From Bacillota bacterium (GTDB lineage: Bacteria > Bacillota > Bacilli > Paenibacillales > NBRC-103111), in assembly GCA_023393235.1 (NCBI GenBank), contig JAEWMH010000040.1:1-31292 (forward strand): a stretch of DNA of 31,292 nucleotides. The letters run 5' to 3'. The notes under the pieces are model-generated. The model did no database searches and was not told the DNA's origin. It was given only the letters and a program-made list of their open reading frames with translations. Numbering within the stretch: position 1 is the first letter of the stretch; the number at the start of each line of letters is the position of its first letter. The translations under genes and the position numbers were made by a program. This document shows, piece by piece, positions 8,109 to 15,613 of the stretch.

Positions 8109-8254
8109 TTACGCCACGGTATGAATGCAGCTGGCCGGGCAAAGGATGCACACATGGACGACGGAGCACGCAGATGGCAGTAACGCGCATGGGTAATGGA
8201 GTTATGCATGGACAATAGGGCTGCGGCAAACCCCCGCATTCCTTCCACTAACAT

Positions 8255-8298
8255 AAAAGCCGCCAGCGGAAGGTCCTCGCTTCCGTTAGCGGCTTTTT
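8255..8298. terminator. Terminator-like hairpin in the 7768-8652 intergenic region
   Basis: The 18-bp arms AAAAGCCGCCAGCGGAAG (8255-8272) and CTTCCGTTAGCGGCTTTT (8280-8297) pair with two mismatches around a 7-base loop and are flanked by A- and T-runs on opposite sides, so the hairpin would work in both directions. It could end transcripts from the plus-strand permease (stop at 7767) or the minus-strand dehydrogenase (stop at 8653), but is 360-490 bp from each. Confidence 0.7.
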
Positions 8299-8375
8299 GC
8301 GGTTGGTGTGAATCTGGCGCGGTTACGGCGAGTGATGCTGCCAGTGCTGCGCCGGCTAGTAATGATGCAAATGGT

Positions 8376-8640
8376 TGGGGGTGGGGCGCTGGGGCGACCG
8401 ATGCGGCTACTGGTGCTGGTGCACTGGGGCGACTATAGTGGCGCTGGGGCGGCTGATACGGTTGGCTGGAATCTGCTGGGGCTGGTGGATACTAGAGCTA
8501 ATACTGTTGGTGGGTAATGGAGCTGGTGCGGCCGTTCAGTACTGGTGCTGGTGTAGCTGGCGGGTGCTGGACTGGCAGCTGATGAAAATACTGTTGCAGC
8601 TATTGCGGCTGGCCGGGTTAGTTAGTTTACTTGGGCTACC
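8376..8640. repeat. G-rich low-complexity tract with CTGGGGC repeats
   Basis: Runs of four or five G occur at 8377-8381, 8383-8386, 8391-8394, 8426-8429, 8446-8449 and 8478-8481, mostly inside the motif CTGGGGCG. After these the sequence continues as GCTGG/GGTGCTGG-rich DNA up to the end of the dehydrogenase gene. The first four runs are close enough for a G-quadruplex on the plus strand. Open frames here encode only Gly/Ala/Trp/Leu-rich low-complexity peptides without ribosome sites, so no gene is called. Confidence 0.6.
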
Positions 8641-8652
8641 CCGGAGCTCCCC

Positions 8653-9888
8653 TTACCCCCGGGGCCGGAAGAGCTGCTCCGCCGCCTCCCGTTCATACAG
8701 GCCCAACCGCTTGGCCTCAGCCAGCAGACGGGAGGTGTTGCGGCGGCACAGCGCTTCGATATCCTGCAGCACCTCCGCCGCTCCCGAGCGGACATGGCCG
8801 AAGATGGCGGCGTCATAAAACCGGATGGCCCCCAAATTGGCCACAAAGTCGTTGACCACATGGATGCCCCGTTCCTTTAGCACCACATCCCCCTCCGGGG
8901 AAACCGGGATGTTGGCTCCCTCCACCACAAGCGCCGCCTTCACCTGGCGGGCATTGCCTGCGTGAATCACATCCTCCAGCGCTGCCGGAACCAGAATGTC
9001 GCATTCGATGTCCAGCCATTCCCCATTGGGCCGCACCCGGTCCTCCGGACGGAAGCTGGCCGGAGCAAGCTCCCCGTGCTTCATCCGGCCCTGCACCAAC
9101 GCAGGCACATCCAGTCCGGCGGGATTTTCTACCAGCAGATTGGCATCCGCTATGCCGACCACCCGGTATCCCATCCGGTGCAGCAAAAACGCGCAGCTTG
9201 CCCCCACGCAGCCAAACCCCTGCACGACCACCCGGGCCCCTGCACCTCCCGCCCGGTCTTCAGGGCCAGCACCGCCGGGATAACCACCAGTGCCGGTGCC
9301 GACGCCAGTGCCACTCCTGCTACCCGTCTCCCCTTTGCGATCAGCGGCCTGCTGCAGAACCCTCCAAGCCTCATCGGCACAATAGGCCGCTCCATATCCG
9401 GTCACCGCATCATTCAGCAGAAACGTTCCGTCCACTGTTTCCCCCAATAGCCTCCGGTAAGCCCGAAGGCCCTCCATCACATGAGGGTCCCGCTTCATCG
9501 CAGGAGTGATGAGCTCCACCTGCAGCTCCTCCATTATGGCCAGCACATCCTCGAAGGCCACCCCCAAGTCCCCACCCAGTGACACCCCTGCCTGCAGATA
9601 GGGCTTCATGGCTCTCAGAAAACGGCCCAGCACCGCCTTGGCGTCCGGGGCCTTATAATCATAGGCGATACCCGCCTTGCAGCCGCCGGTGGTGACGCTG
9701 CCCCCGGCTTCATATTTGTAAGCCATCACCTTGGCCAGACGCTCCACCTCCCGGCGGGTAACGCTTGGATGCATCCGGGTGCCCCCGCTGGCATACCCCT
9801 CCACAAAACGGTGAACGACCACCCAACCGACAGCACCGGTCAAATGGTCGTTCCACTCCAGCACCAGGTATGGCTTTTCGTTTCCCAT
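8653..9888 (-). CDS. Divergent Glu/Leu/Phe/Val dehydrogenase-family protein
   Basis: A 411-residue predicted NAD(P)-dependent amino acid dehydrogenase (oxidative deamination of an amino acid to a 2-oxo acid). The N-terminal domain has GGTRMHPSVT, the substrate lysine K58 in AYKYEAGG, the catalytic lysine K71 in TGGCKAGI and an acidic residue D107 in GGDLGV. The Rossmann motif VVQGFGCVGA starts near residue 221, and VVEGANIPV near the end is the family's conserved NGAN-like block. GCKAGI departs from the usual GGAKGGI of glutamate dehydrogenases. A Gly/Thr/Arg-rich insert at about 184-218, just before the nucleotide-binding domain, is unusual. The ATG at 9888 has GGGAGG 8 bp upstream; the in-frame TTG at 9906 is rejected. 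The substrate is uncertain. Confidence 0.8.
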   Translation of the reverse strand: MGNEKPYLVLEWNDHLTGAVGWVVVHRFVEGYASGGTRMHPSVTRREVERLAKVMAYKYEAGGSVTTGGCKAGIAYDYKAPDAKAVLGRFLRAMKPYLQAGVSLGGDLGVAFEDVLAIMEELQVELITPAMKRDPHVMEGLRAYRRLLGETVDGTFLLNDAVTGYGAAYCADEAWRVLQQAADRKGETGSRSGTGVGTGTGGYPGGAGPEDRAGGAGARVVVQGFGCVGASCAFLLHRMGYRVVGIADANLLVENPAGLDVPALVQGRMKHGELAPASFRPEDRVRPNGEWLDIECDILVPAALEDVIHAGNARQVKAALVVEGANIPVSPEGDVVLKERGIHVVNDFVANLGAIRFYDAAIFGHVRSGAAEVLQDIEALCRRNTSRLLAEAKRLGLYEREAAEQLFRPRG

Positions 9889-9998
9889 ACGCTTCCCCTC
9901 CCACAAGTGTCACAAGGAATGGTGCCTGCATGTCATGCAAGCCTGCCTGATGTTCCCTTCTATAGACTATGCATGGGAGGGAGCGTGTGTCCCCCTGC

Positions 9999-11318
9999 CT
10001 ACCTGCCAAACACCTCCGCCGGAAGAGTGACCTTTTCCCAGCTTTCTCCGCCATCCCGTGTCCTCAAAAGAATGCGGCTCTCCCAGTTGGCTTCCGCCAG
10101 CAGCCAACCCAGCCGCTCATCCGCAAAGCTGATCCGGCTGACGCCTACAATGTCCGCAATGGGCGCCGTATTCCAGCTTTTGCCGCCATCTCCAGTGGCC
10201 ATCAGCCCGCCCTCAATAGGGCCTGCTCCGGGAGTCAGCGCCACAAAGCCTCTGTCCGCGGAGAGGAAATGCATATCTCTGGCATACGGCCGGCCGCCGC
10301 GGAATTGGCTGATCTGCCGCCAATTGCCGGGTTCTCCGGCAGTGCTGCTGTAGAAGGAAGCCTCCAGATTGGCAGGATTGAACAATAACACGGAGGCTGT
10401 ATGCCCATCCGGCGCAGAAACGCCGATTACCGTCTGCCCCCGCTCCGCCTCCGGCAGCTCATCCAGCCGCCAGCCGCTGCCGCCATTGTCCGTGTAGGCC
10501 ACAGCGGGAATCCGGCAGCCGGTGTCTGCCTCAGCGGGCTTCGCGCTCCCGGCACAGCCCGGTGCTGTCACATAGCCTGCCGCCCATCCCTTCCACTGCC
10601 CGGTAAACACGGCCTTCTCTGGAACAAAACCCTCCAGATTGCCGGTGAAGGCCGCAGATTCCCAAGAGGCACCGCCGTCACGGGTGAGCAGAAGCTGATG
10701 AGCCGCAACCGCATATCCCCACCCTTTTGGACTGACAGACAGAACCTCTGCCGTATACGGATTCCCCTCCTGTCGGGAAGTTTGCGTTTCCCATCGTGGG
10801 GTCCAATGAGCCCCGCCGTCCATCGTTTCATAGATGCCCTTGGACGAACACCCAAGAATCCCCTTCTGCTCCTGGCAGTCTGAGTTCCCCACCACAAACC
10901 CGCGTTCCCGCTCCACAGGCGCAAGTGCGGTTATATACATGCCGTCCGTCCCCACCTTGGTCCAATCCGTACCCCCGGTGGGGGTTCGACCCACAAAAGG
11001 GCCCGATGTATTTTCCCCGGCTACCCAGCCGATCTTATCGTTGACAAAACCCATCTGGTCAATCCGGAACCATAAATCCGTGTCATCCCCCTCCGGTGCA
11101 ACCACCACTCCCGGCGTACCTGAACTTGCCGGCGCCACTGAAGGTGCAGAAGACGGCGGCAACGAGCCTGCTTGAGGGGTCGCAGCATAAAGCGCCGGGC
11201 TGCCGGAGGCCTCCGGCAACGCCTCCCCATTTGGACCACAGCCGGTTAACAAAACACCAGTAAGAGTACCGAACAGCGCCCAACGCAAAAGAGACCTTGC
11301 ACGTTCCCTCGTATTCAT
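9999..11318 (-). CDS. Secreted lipoprotein with BNR/Asp-box (YCF48-like) beta-propeller repeats
   Basis: A 439-residue protein with a signal peptide and a lipobox LLTGC (C27), so it should be anchored on the outer face of the membrane. A Pro/Ser/Ala-rich linker (about 28-75) precedes a repeat region in which Asp-box turns recur: TMDGGAHW, TRDGGASW, TDNGGSGW, ATGDGGKSW and TRDGGESW. Such turns mark beta-propeller blades, as in sialidase BNR and the Ycf48/photosynthesis-assembly family. No catalytic residues of sialidases can be identified. The ATG at 11318 follows AAGGAGT at 8 bp. It lies between cheY and the dehydrogenase gene on the same strand, with about 100 bp on each side. The function is unknown; a binding or scaffold role is inference. 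Confidence 0.75.
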   Translation of the reverse strand: MNTRERARSLLRWALFGTLTGVLLTGCGPNGEALPEASGSPALYAATPQAGSLPPSSAPSVAPASSGTPGVVVAPEGDDTDLWFRIDQMGFVNDKIGWVAGENTSGPFVGRTPTGGTDWTKVGTDGMYITALAPVERERGFVVGNSDCQEQKGILGCSSKGIYETMDGGAHWTPRWETQTSRQEGNPYTAEVLSVSPKGWGYAVAAHQLLLTRDGGASWESAAFTGNLEGFVPEKAVFTGQWKGWAAGYVTAPGCAGSAKPAEADTGCRIPAVAYTDNGGSGWRLDELPEAERGQTVIGVSAPDGHTASVLLFNPANLEASFYSSTAGEPGNWRQISQFRGGRPYARDMHFLSADRGFVALTPGAGPIEGGLMATGDGGKSWNTAPIADIVGVSRISFADERLGWLLAEANWESRILLRTRDGGESWEKVTLPAEVFGR

Positions 11319-11416
11319 TCATACCACTCCTTTACACCGTACCCTTAAAGCCATACGGATATGCTGGATATGAATTAGACGCGGAACCGCAAGGCCCGGT
11401 TTAATCGCACGGGGTT

Positions 11417-11788
11417 TTATGCCCGGCTGAAGGTTTTTTGAATTGCTTCGGATACTCTTTCCTTTTGGATCGGCTTCACCACAAAATCGCTGGCGCCGCT
11501 GCGGATGGCATCCAGCACCATTTCCCGCTGGCCCATGGCCGAACACATGACAACTTTAGCGGAAGCATCCATGGTCTTGATTTTCCGGAGAGCACTGACT
11601 CCATCCATCTCGGGCATGGTAATATCCATGGTGATCAAATCGGGCCGCACAAAATGATACATGTTGACCGCTTCCGCGCCATTCTGCGCTTCCGCCACCA
11701 CCTCATGGCCCAATTCCTCCATAATGGTCCGCATGACCATCCGCATAAAAGCCGTATCGTCCACAACCATTATTTTTTTCTTCTCCAT
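11417..11788 (-). CDS. cheY: CheY-like single-domain response regulator
   Basis: A 123-residue receiver domain without an output domain. The acidic pocket DD is at 9-10, the phosphoacceptor Asp in ITMDITMPEMDG is near residue 54, the Ser/Thr switch is in VMCSAMG, and the conserved Lys is in VVKPI. The sequence is of the CheY type found in Firmicutes and Thermotoga, which binds the flagellar switch. The ATG at 11788 follows AAGGAGT at 7 bp; the upstream ATG at 11821 would include that ribosome site and is rejected. No chemotaxis or flagellar genes are in the window, so a role in motility rests only on similarity. The gene is bracketed upstream by the mtlD terminator. Confidence 0.88.
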   Translation of the reverse strand: MEKKKIMVVDDTAFMRMVMRTIMEELGHEVVAEAQNGAEAVNMYHFVRPDLITMDITMPEMDGVSALRKIKTMDASAKVVMCSAMGQREMVLDAIRSGASDFVVKPIQKERVSEAIQKTFSRA

Positions 11789-11912
11789 TAATTCCACTCC
11801 TTTGGCTGGTGGTTTTATCATCTGTTACAATCTATGATACTACTTGGCTATGAACAAATACTGAACATACGATAAAAGGCCCAACCATTTTCCCATTTGC
11901 GACAAAAAAGAC

Positions 11913-11947
11913 AAAAAAAGCCGTTCAGATTTCTCTGAAAGCGGCTT
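11913..11947 (-). terminator. Intrinsic terminator after mtlD
   Basis: On the minus strand AAGCCGCTTTCAGA pairs with TCTGAACGGCTT (two-base bulge) around GAAA, followed by seven T. It lies 29 bp after the mtlD stop and separates this operon from cheY. Confidence 0.92.
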
Positions 11948-11975
11948 ATTTTGCTATAGTTTGTCATCCCTAATT

Positions 11976-13163
11976 TTACCGTCCGCCAGCCAGCTTGTAT
12001 CCGGCAGCATAACGCTCGTTGAGCCTGTGGTACCTGCTGACGATCTCCTTATGCAGGGGATGGCGCACCGGAATGCCGGTCAACTCGCCCAGAGCCGATT
12101 GGATGCCCTTCTGGCGGATCACCGTTTGTACCCGGGCCGCATCCTCATCGATGTTGCTGTCAAAATGAAGCGCAGCGGCGATGGCATCGGCCAGATTGGA
12201 CACCGGCAGTCCCAGCCGTGAAGCCAGCATGGCCGGCCGCACCAGGCGGTTGTTGTAGGAGAGCTTGGACAAAGGCGAACGGGCTACCCGCTCGATTCGG
12301 TCCGTCAAACCAGGATTGGCAAAACGCTCCAGGGTTTTCTCGATATAGGCCACGTGGGCTTTTTCATCGAGCCCGTATTTCTCCACCAGCATCCGCCCGG
12401 TTTCCTGCATCACCCTCCGCACCTTAATTTTGACCAACGGCTTTTTCATGGCCTCCTGGATGGTCAGGCAGCCGGCCAAATACCCGAAGTAGGCGGCGAC
12501 GCAATGTCCGGTGTTCACCGTGAACAGCTTCCGCTCCATGTACGCCTCCAGCTCGTCAGTAAGGATAATCCCCTGAATGGCCGGGAAATCCTCCGCCGTG
12601 CCGCGTTTGTCCACCACCCACTCAAAGAAGGGCTCCACCTTAACGGCAAGCGGGTCCTCCTGCTGCTGCACCGGCACAATCCGGTCCACGATGGAATCCG
12701 GAAAATAAACCAGCTTCTCCGCCTGCCCGTGCAGCGTGGGGTCGAGGTGGGCGTATACCCATTTTTTCAGTTGGGAGCTGCCCCGTATGGTATTCTCACA
12801 GGCAATGACGTGAAGCACGCGGGGATTCTCCCGCAGACGCAGCTCGATTCCCCGGGCTATTGCCCCCGCGATATGCTTCAATGAGCCTGCACCTACCGCC
12901 GTGGTCACCAGATCCGCCTCCGCCACCTGGCGCGCCACAGCTTCCCCGTCGGAGATGCGCAGCGCCGTCACGTTCCGGACCACGGACACATCCTCGCTAC
13001 CTGGCCCGCCTGCCAGCATGACTGTATATTGCCCCCGTTTTTGAAGCAGGGCAATCTGCCGCTCATTCCGGGCCACAAAACAAACCTCATAGCCTGACCC
13101 GGAGAGCTGCATGCCGATGAATCCTCTGCCGATGTTCCCGGCGCCAAATTGCACTGCTTTCAT
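11976..13163 (-). CDS. mtlD: Mannitol-1-phosphate 5-dehydrogenase
   Basis: A 395-residue cytoplasmic polyol-specific long-chain dehydrogenase that interconverts fructose-6-phosphate and mannitol-1-phosphate with NAD(H). The N-terminal dinucleotide motif FGAGNIGRGFIG (6-17) is followed by IACENTIRGS, the VDRIVP block, and the catalytic signature K212-xxxx-N217-xx-H220 (RKLFTVNTGH). The length is close to E. coli MtlD (382). The ATG at 13163 follows AAAGGAGTGG. It lies 111 bp behind the HAD phosphatase gene with no terminator between, and has its own terminator downstream. In most Firmicutes mtlD sits with PTS genes mtlA/mtlF and serves catabolism. Here no PTS gene is near, and an upstream phosphatase plus a cyclic-di-AMP riboswitch point to mannitol synthesis (inference). 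Confidence 0.95.
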   Translation of the reverse strand: MKAVQFGAGNIGRGFIGMQLSGSGYEVCFVARNERQIALLQKRGQYTVMLAGGPGSEDVSVVRNVTALRISDGEAVARQVAEADLVTTAVGAGSLKHIAGAIARGIELRLRENPRVLHVIACENTIRGSSQLKKWVYAHLDPTLHGQAEKLVYFPDSIVDRIVPVQQQEDPLAVKVEPFFEWVVDKRGTAEDFPAIQGIILTDELEAYMERKLFTVNTGHCVAAYFGYLAGCLTIQEAMKKPLVKIKVRRVMQETGRMLVEKYGLDEKAHVAYIEKTLERFANPGLTDRIERVARSPLSKLSYNNRLVRPAMLASRLGLPVSNLADAIAAALHFDSNIDEDAARVQTVIRQKGIQSALGELTGIPVRHPLHKEIVSRYHRLNERYAAGYKLAGGR

Positions 13164-13274
13164 CTTATACCACTCCTTTATTTTTTGAATTTTCTGTCTT
13201 TTTATGCGGTAAAATTCCCTGACTCCCCGGGCCGGAATTTTTCCCGGACCGGAGGCGTCCGGTTTGTTGGAGGC

Positions 13275-13937
13275 TTAGCTGCCTTGGGGATTCGTCATCA
13301 AATGGCGGAAGTCCAGGTCACAAAGGGAATCCAGCCGGTAATTGCAAGGCTCGAATTCCAGCAGAGAGGTAATCCGGTTGGGGATCACCACACTGTACAT
13401 TCCTGCCGCCGCCGCCGCCCGGGCTCCATTGGGAGAGTCCTCAATGGCCACCGCCTCGTGGGGCTCCACTCCCAGACAGGCCAGCGTCTTCAGGTACAGC
13501 TCCGGATCGGGCGTCCCCTTTTCCACATCATCCGCCGTCCGGATACATTCGAAATAGTCTGCGATACCCAGCCTGGTCAGATAACGGTCGATCCACTCCC
13601 TGGAGGAGCTGGAGGCCAGCCCGATGCGCAGGCCCGCTTCCTTGGCCGCCTTCAGGTAATCCAGCACACCGGGACGCAGGATCTCCTTCTCCATCAAAGC
13701 GGTATGCTGGGCGCGAACGGAGATGCGCAGTGCGTCCAGATTTACCGGCAGCTTCAGCTCCGTCACAAGGTACTCATAGGGATTAAAGGTATGGAGGCTG
13801 GTTCCGATACACCCCGAGTAGAGCTCCACCGTCAAATCCACATTATGCTCCCGGTATGCGTCCCGGAAAGCCTCGTACCAAGCCGTTTCCGTATCAATAA
13901 TCGTTCCGTCAAAATCAAAAATAATCGCTTTAAGCAT
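13275..13937 (-). CDS. HAD-family sugar-phosphate phosphatase (YhcW-like), candidate mannitol-1-phosphatase
   Basis: A 220-residue cytoplasmic HAD hydrolase with a helical C1 cap, close in layout to Bacillus YhcW and beta-phosphoglucomutase-like phosphatases. Motif I is DFDGT (D8, D10), motif II is LASSSS (S109) and motif IV is EDSPNG (E166, D167). In motif III the usual Lys directly before Pro is Thr (EKGTPDPELY); K140, two residues earlier, may substitute. The ATG at 13937 has GAAGGGAG about 9 bp upstream; the frame continues to 14063 but that extension is part of the riboswitch leader. It is the first gene behind the cyclic-di-AMP riboswitch and precedes mtlD. A role in dephosphorylating mannitol-1-phosphate is inferred from the pairing; other sugar phosphates or phosphoglycolate are possible. 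Confidence 0.88.
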   Translation of the reverse strand: MLKAIIFDFDGTIIDTETAWYEAFRDAYREHNVDLTVELYSGCIGTSLHTFNPYEYLVTELKLPVNLDALRISVRAQHTALMEKEILRPGVLDYLKAAKEAGLRIGLASSSSREWIDRYLTRLGIADYFECIRTADDVEKGTPDPELYLKTLACLGVEPHEAVAIEDSPNGARAAAAAGMYSVVIPNRITSLLEFEPCNYRLDSLCDLDFRHLMTNPQGS

Positions 13938-14063
13938 ATGTTCCGTCTCCCTTCCGGATTGTGTTTTTTCTCTCTCGCCCCACGGCGGAGGCGGAGGAAA
14001 CAGACGCACGGACACCAGCAGGGGGTCATGGAATGGGCCGGAGTAGATATTGTAGAACAGCAC

Positions 14064-14089
14064 AAAAAGAGCCCTGAAGAACAGGGCCC
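14064..14089 (-). terminator. Expression-platform terminator of the riboswitch
   Basis: On the minus strand an 8-bp stem GGGCCCTG/CAGGGCTC closes a TTCTT loop and is followed by TTTTT and GTGC. It lies about 30 bases after the aptamer and 126 bases before the HAD start codon, where ligand-controlled attenuation would be expected. Confidence 0.88.
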
Positions 14090-14119
14090 GACTCTACTTT
14101 GTCAAAAGCAAAGAAATGA

Positions 14120-14239
14120 CCCATCTCCTGCTGACGAGGTTAGCTGACGGGCTCGGGTAGATGGTACCCTACATCTTAAGATGACTCGCCCCAATTGCGT
14201 GGTTCCCCCGCTTTCCGGCCGCGGCCGAAAACTAAGCGT
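14120..14239 (-). promoter_or_regulatory. ydaO/yuaA-class cyclic-di-AMP riboswitch
   Basis: The minus strand carries the conserved elements of this class in order: CGCTTA at the 5' end, GGAAAGCGGGGGAACCA, TTGGGGCGAGTC, a hairpin with AGGGT...CTACCCGA, and CCGTCAGCTAACCTCGTCAGC. The last block and the GGGGGAACC block are nearly identical to the Bacillus ydaO leader. The family binds two cyclic-di-AMP molecules and normally switches expression off when the ligand is abundant. A promoter is directly upstream and a terminator directly downstream. The regulated unit is the HAD-mtlD pair. The class assignment is firm; the sign of regulation here is inferred from the terminator. Confidence 0.95.
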
Positions 14240-14245
14240 ATTTTT

Positions 14246-14274
14246 ATAATAATCAGAACTCTTGGAAATGTCAA
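14246..14274 (-). promoter_or_regulatory. Sigma-A promoter of the riboswitch-HAD-mtlD unit
   Basis: On the minus strand TTGACA (14269-14274) and TATTAT (14246-14251) are 17 bp apart. The expected start, around 14239, is right at the 5' edge of the aptamer. Confidence 0.88.
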
Positions 14275-14324
14275 TTTATTTTCAAGACTTATTTTCAAAA
14301 ACGGGCGCCGGGGGTATATCCCCC

Positions 14325-14363
14325 AAAAAAAGGACAGCAAACAGTAAGGCCTGTCTGCTGTCC
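14325..14363 (-). terminator. Intrinsic terminator after the siderophore-binding protein gene
   Basis: On the minus strand GGACAGCAGACAG and CTGTTTGCTGTCC form a long stem around GCCTTA, followed by seven T. A second small hairpin (GGGGGTATATCCCCC, 14310-14324) follows. This separates the gene from the riboswitch promoter. Confidence 0.93.
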
Positions 14364-14373
14364 GGTGATTTGC

Positions 14374-15384
14374 TTATTTCACAATGCTTTTGAGCACATC
14401 GTCAATGATCATGGAATTGGCTACCGCACCGCTGTAGAGCCAGCTTTTGGTCTTGTCGAACTGGAAAACCTGGTTGTTCTTAACAGCCGGGATGGTGCCC
14501 CACACCGGGTCCTTCAGGGCTTCGGATCCTGTTGCAGTATCACTGTTCACGAGGAAAATATAGTCGGCATCCAGGGTAGCCAGCTTCTCCAGGGAGATGG
14601 AGTTCCAGTTGGCCTTGCCGGCAGCGGATATTTCCTTCACGGCAGCCGGAACGGTAAAGCCCAGGTCCTTATAAAGCACAGTTCCGCTGGAGCGGGCTTC
14701 GCTGACCACGAAGAATTTATTGCCCACCAGCCAGATGGCGGCAGCGGACTTGGCTCCGGAGGCTTTTTGCAGCTTGTCCTTGGCGTCCTTGGCTTTTTGG
14801 TCGTAGGTATCCAGAGCCTTCTGGGCCTCTGCCTTCTTGTTCAGAACCTCGCCGACCTTCAGCAGCGCCTGGCGCCAGTCACCATTAATTTCATCACCCA
14901 GGACAAAGGTAGGCGCAATCTTGGAATATTGGCTGTACTTGTCCCCGGCTACGGTGCTGGTATCCCCGATGATCAGCAGGTCCGGATTAAAGCCCGCTAC
15001 CGCCTCAAAGGGCAGATCGCTGGGAACAGGGGGAAGTGCGGACAGGTGGTCATTCAGGTAATCCTGCTTCGAGCCTTTGGAGGTTCCCCATTGGGCGATG
15101 GGCATCACGCCGATGGCAACAAGATGATCCTCCAGATAGGAAGCGATGATGCGTTTGGGATTGGCGGGAATTTTCACGTCATGGCCCAGACCGTCCTTCA
15201 GGGTGCGCTCCACGGGTGCTGTGGAGGCAGCAGCGGCTGGAGCTGAAGCGGCTGAAGATGCGGCCGGAGCCGAGGAGGCACCGCCTGTGTCTTTGCTGTT
15301 GCTGCCGCAAGCGGCCAGGGTCAAGGACAGGGCCGTCGCACCGGCCAGGATGGCGAACCATTTTTTCGTATAGCGTCTATTCAT
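14374..15384 (-). CDS. Iron-siderophore ABC transporter substrate-binding lipoprotein
   Basis: A 336-residue PF01497-type (FecB/FepB/BtuF-like) binding protein that delivers ferric siderophores to a membrane permease. The signal peptide ends in a lipobox LAAC (C26) and is followed by an Ala/Ser/Pro-rich linker (about 28-57). Then come the typical N-lobe start GHDVKIPANPKRI, the NPDLLIIGD strand, and the C-lobe motif LATLDADYIFLV. The ATG at 15384 follows GGGGGAG. A Fur box overlaps its promoter, which supports an iron role independently of homology. It is an orphan: no permease or ATPase gene lies next to it, as is common for siderophore-binding proteins of Bacillales that share a permease encoded elsewhere. 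Confidence 0.92.
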   Translation of the reverse strand: MNRRYTKKWFAILAGATALSLTLAACGSNSKDTGGASSAPAASSAASAPAAAASTAPVERTLKDGLGHDVKIPANPKRIIASYLEDHLVAIGVMPIAQWGTSKGSKQDYLNDHLSALPPVPSDLPFEAVAGFNPDLLIIGDTSTVAGDKYSQYSKIAPTFVLGDEINGDWRQALLKVGEVLNKKAEAQKALDTYDQKAKDAKDKLQKASGAKSAAAIWLVGNKFFVVSEARSSGTVLYKDLGFTVPAAVKEISAAGKANWNSISLEKLATLDADYIFLVNSDTATGSEALKDPVWGTIPAVKNNQVFQFDKTKSWLYSGAVANSMIIDDVLKSIVK

Positions 15385-15486
15385 AATATACTCCCCCTAT
15401 AATATCGAGTGTGATGGAAAGATGAGGCAAGTTTAGACACGATGAGGCAGTTTGTAATGGCATGATTAGGCTCTAGGCCGATATTG

Positions 15487-15515
15487 ATGATAACAATTCT
15501 CATTCTCACTGTCAA
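15487..15515 (-). promoter_or_regulatory. Fur-controlled promoter of the binding-protein gene
   Basis: On the minus strand TTGACA (15510-15515) and TATCAT (15487-15492) are 17 bp apart. The space is filled by a Fur box: plus-strand TGATAACAATTCTCA (15488-15502) matches the 7-1-7 consensus TGATAAT-N-ATTATCA with one mismatch per arm, and a further ATTCTCA extends it to 15508. Fur with iron would block RNA polymerase. The ~100-bp leader downstream holds a 20-bp direct repeat (GATGAGGCA at 15421 and 15441) of unknown meaning. Confidence 0.88.
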
Positions 15516-15613
15516 GAGGAAGTATTCATGCTTTTGGAATTGGCCGTGGCTCTCCAGGCTAAACCCTGCAGCCCACTGGCCCCAAGCGCTGCCGGATAAG
15601 CTCCGCGTATGCC

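Noticed and set aside
8375..8818. 147-codon plus-strand open frame over the G-rich tract
   Set aside because: Low-complexity translation, no ribosome site, and it runs into the antisense of the dehydrogenase gene.
13938..14063. N-terminal extension of the HAD protein to 14063
   Set aside because: The extension is Pro-rich leader sequence; the HAD fold begins exactly at MLKAIIFDFDGT with a ribosome site before it.
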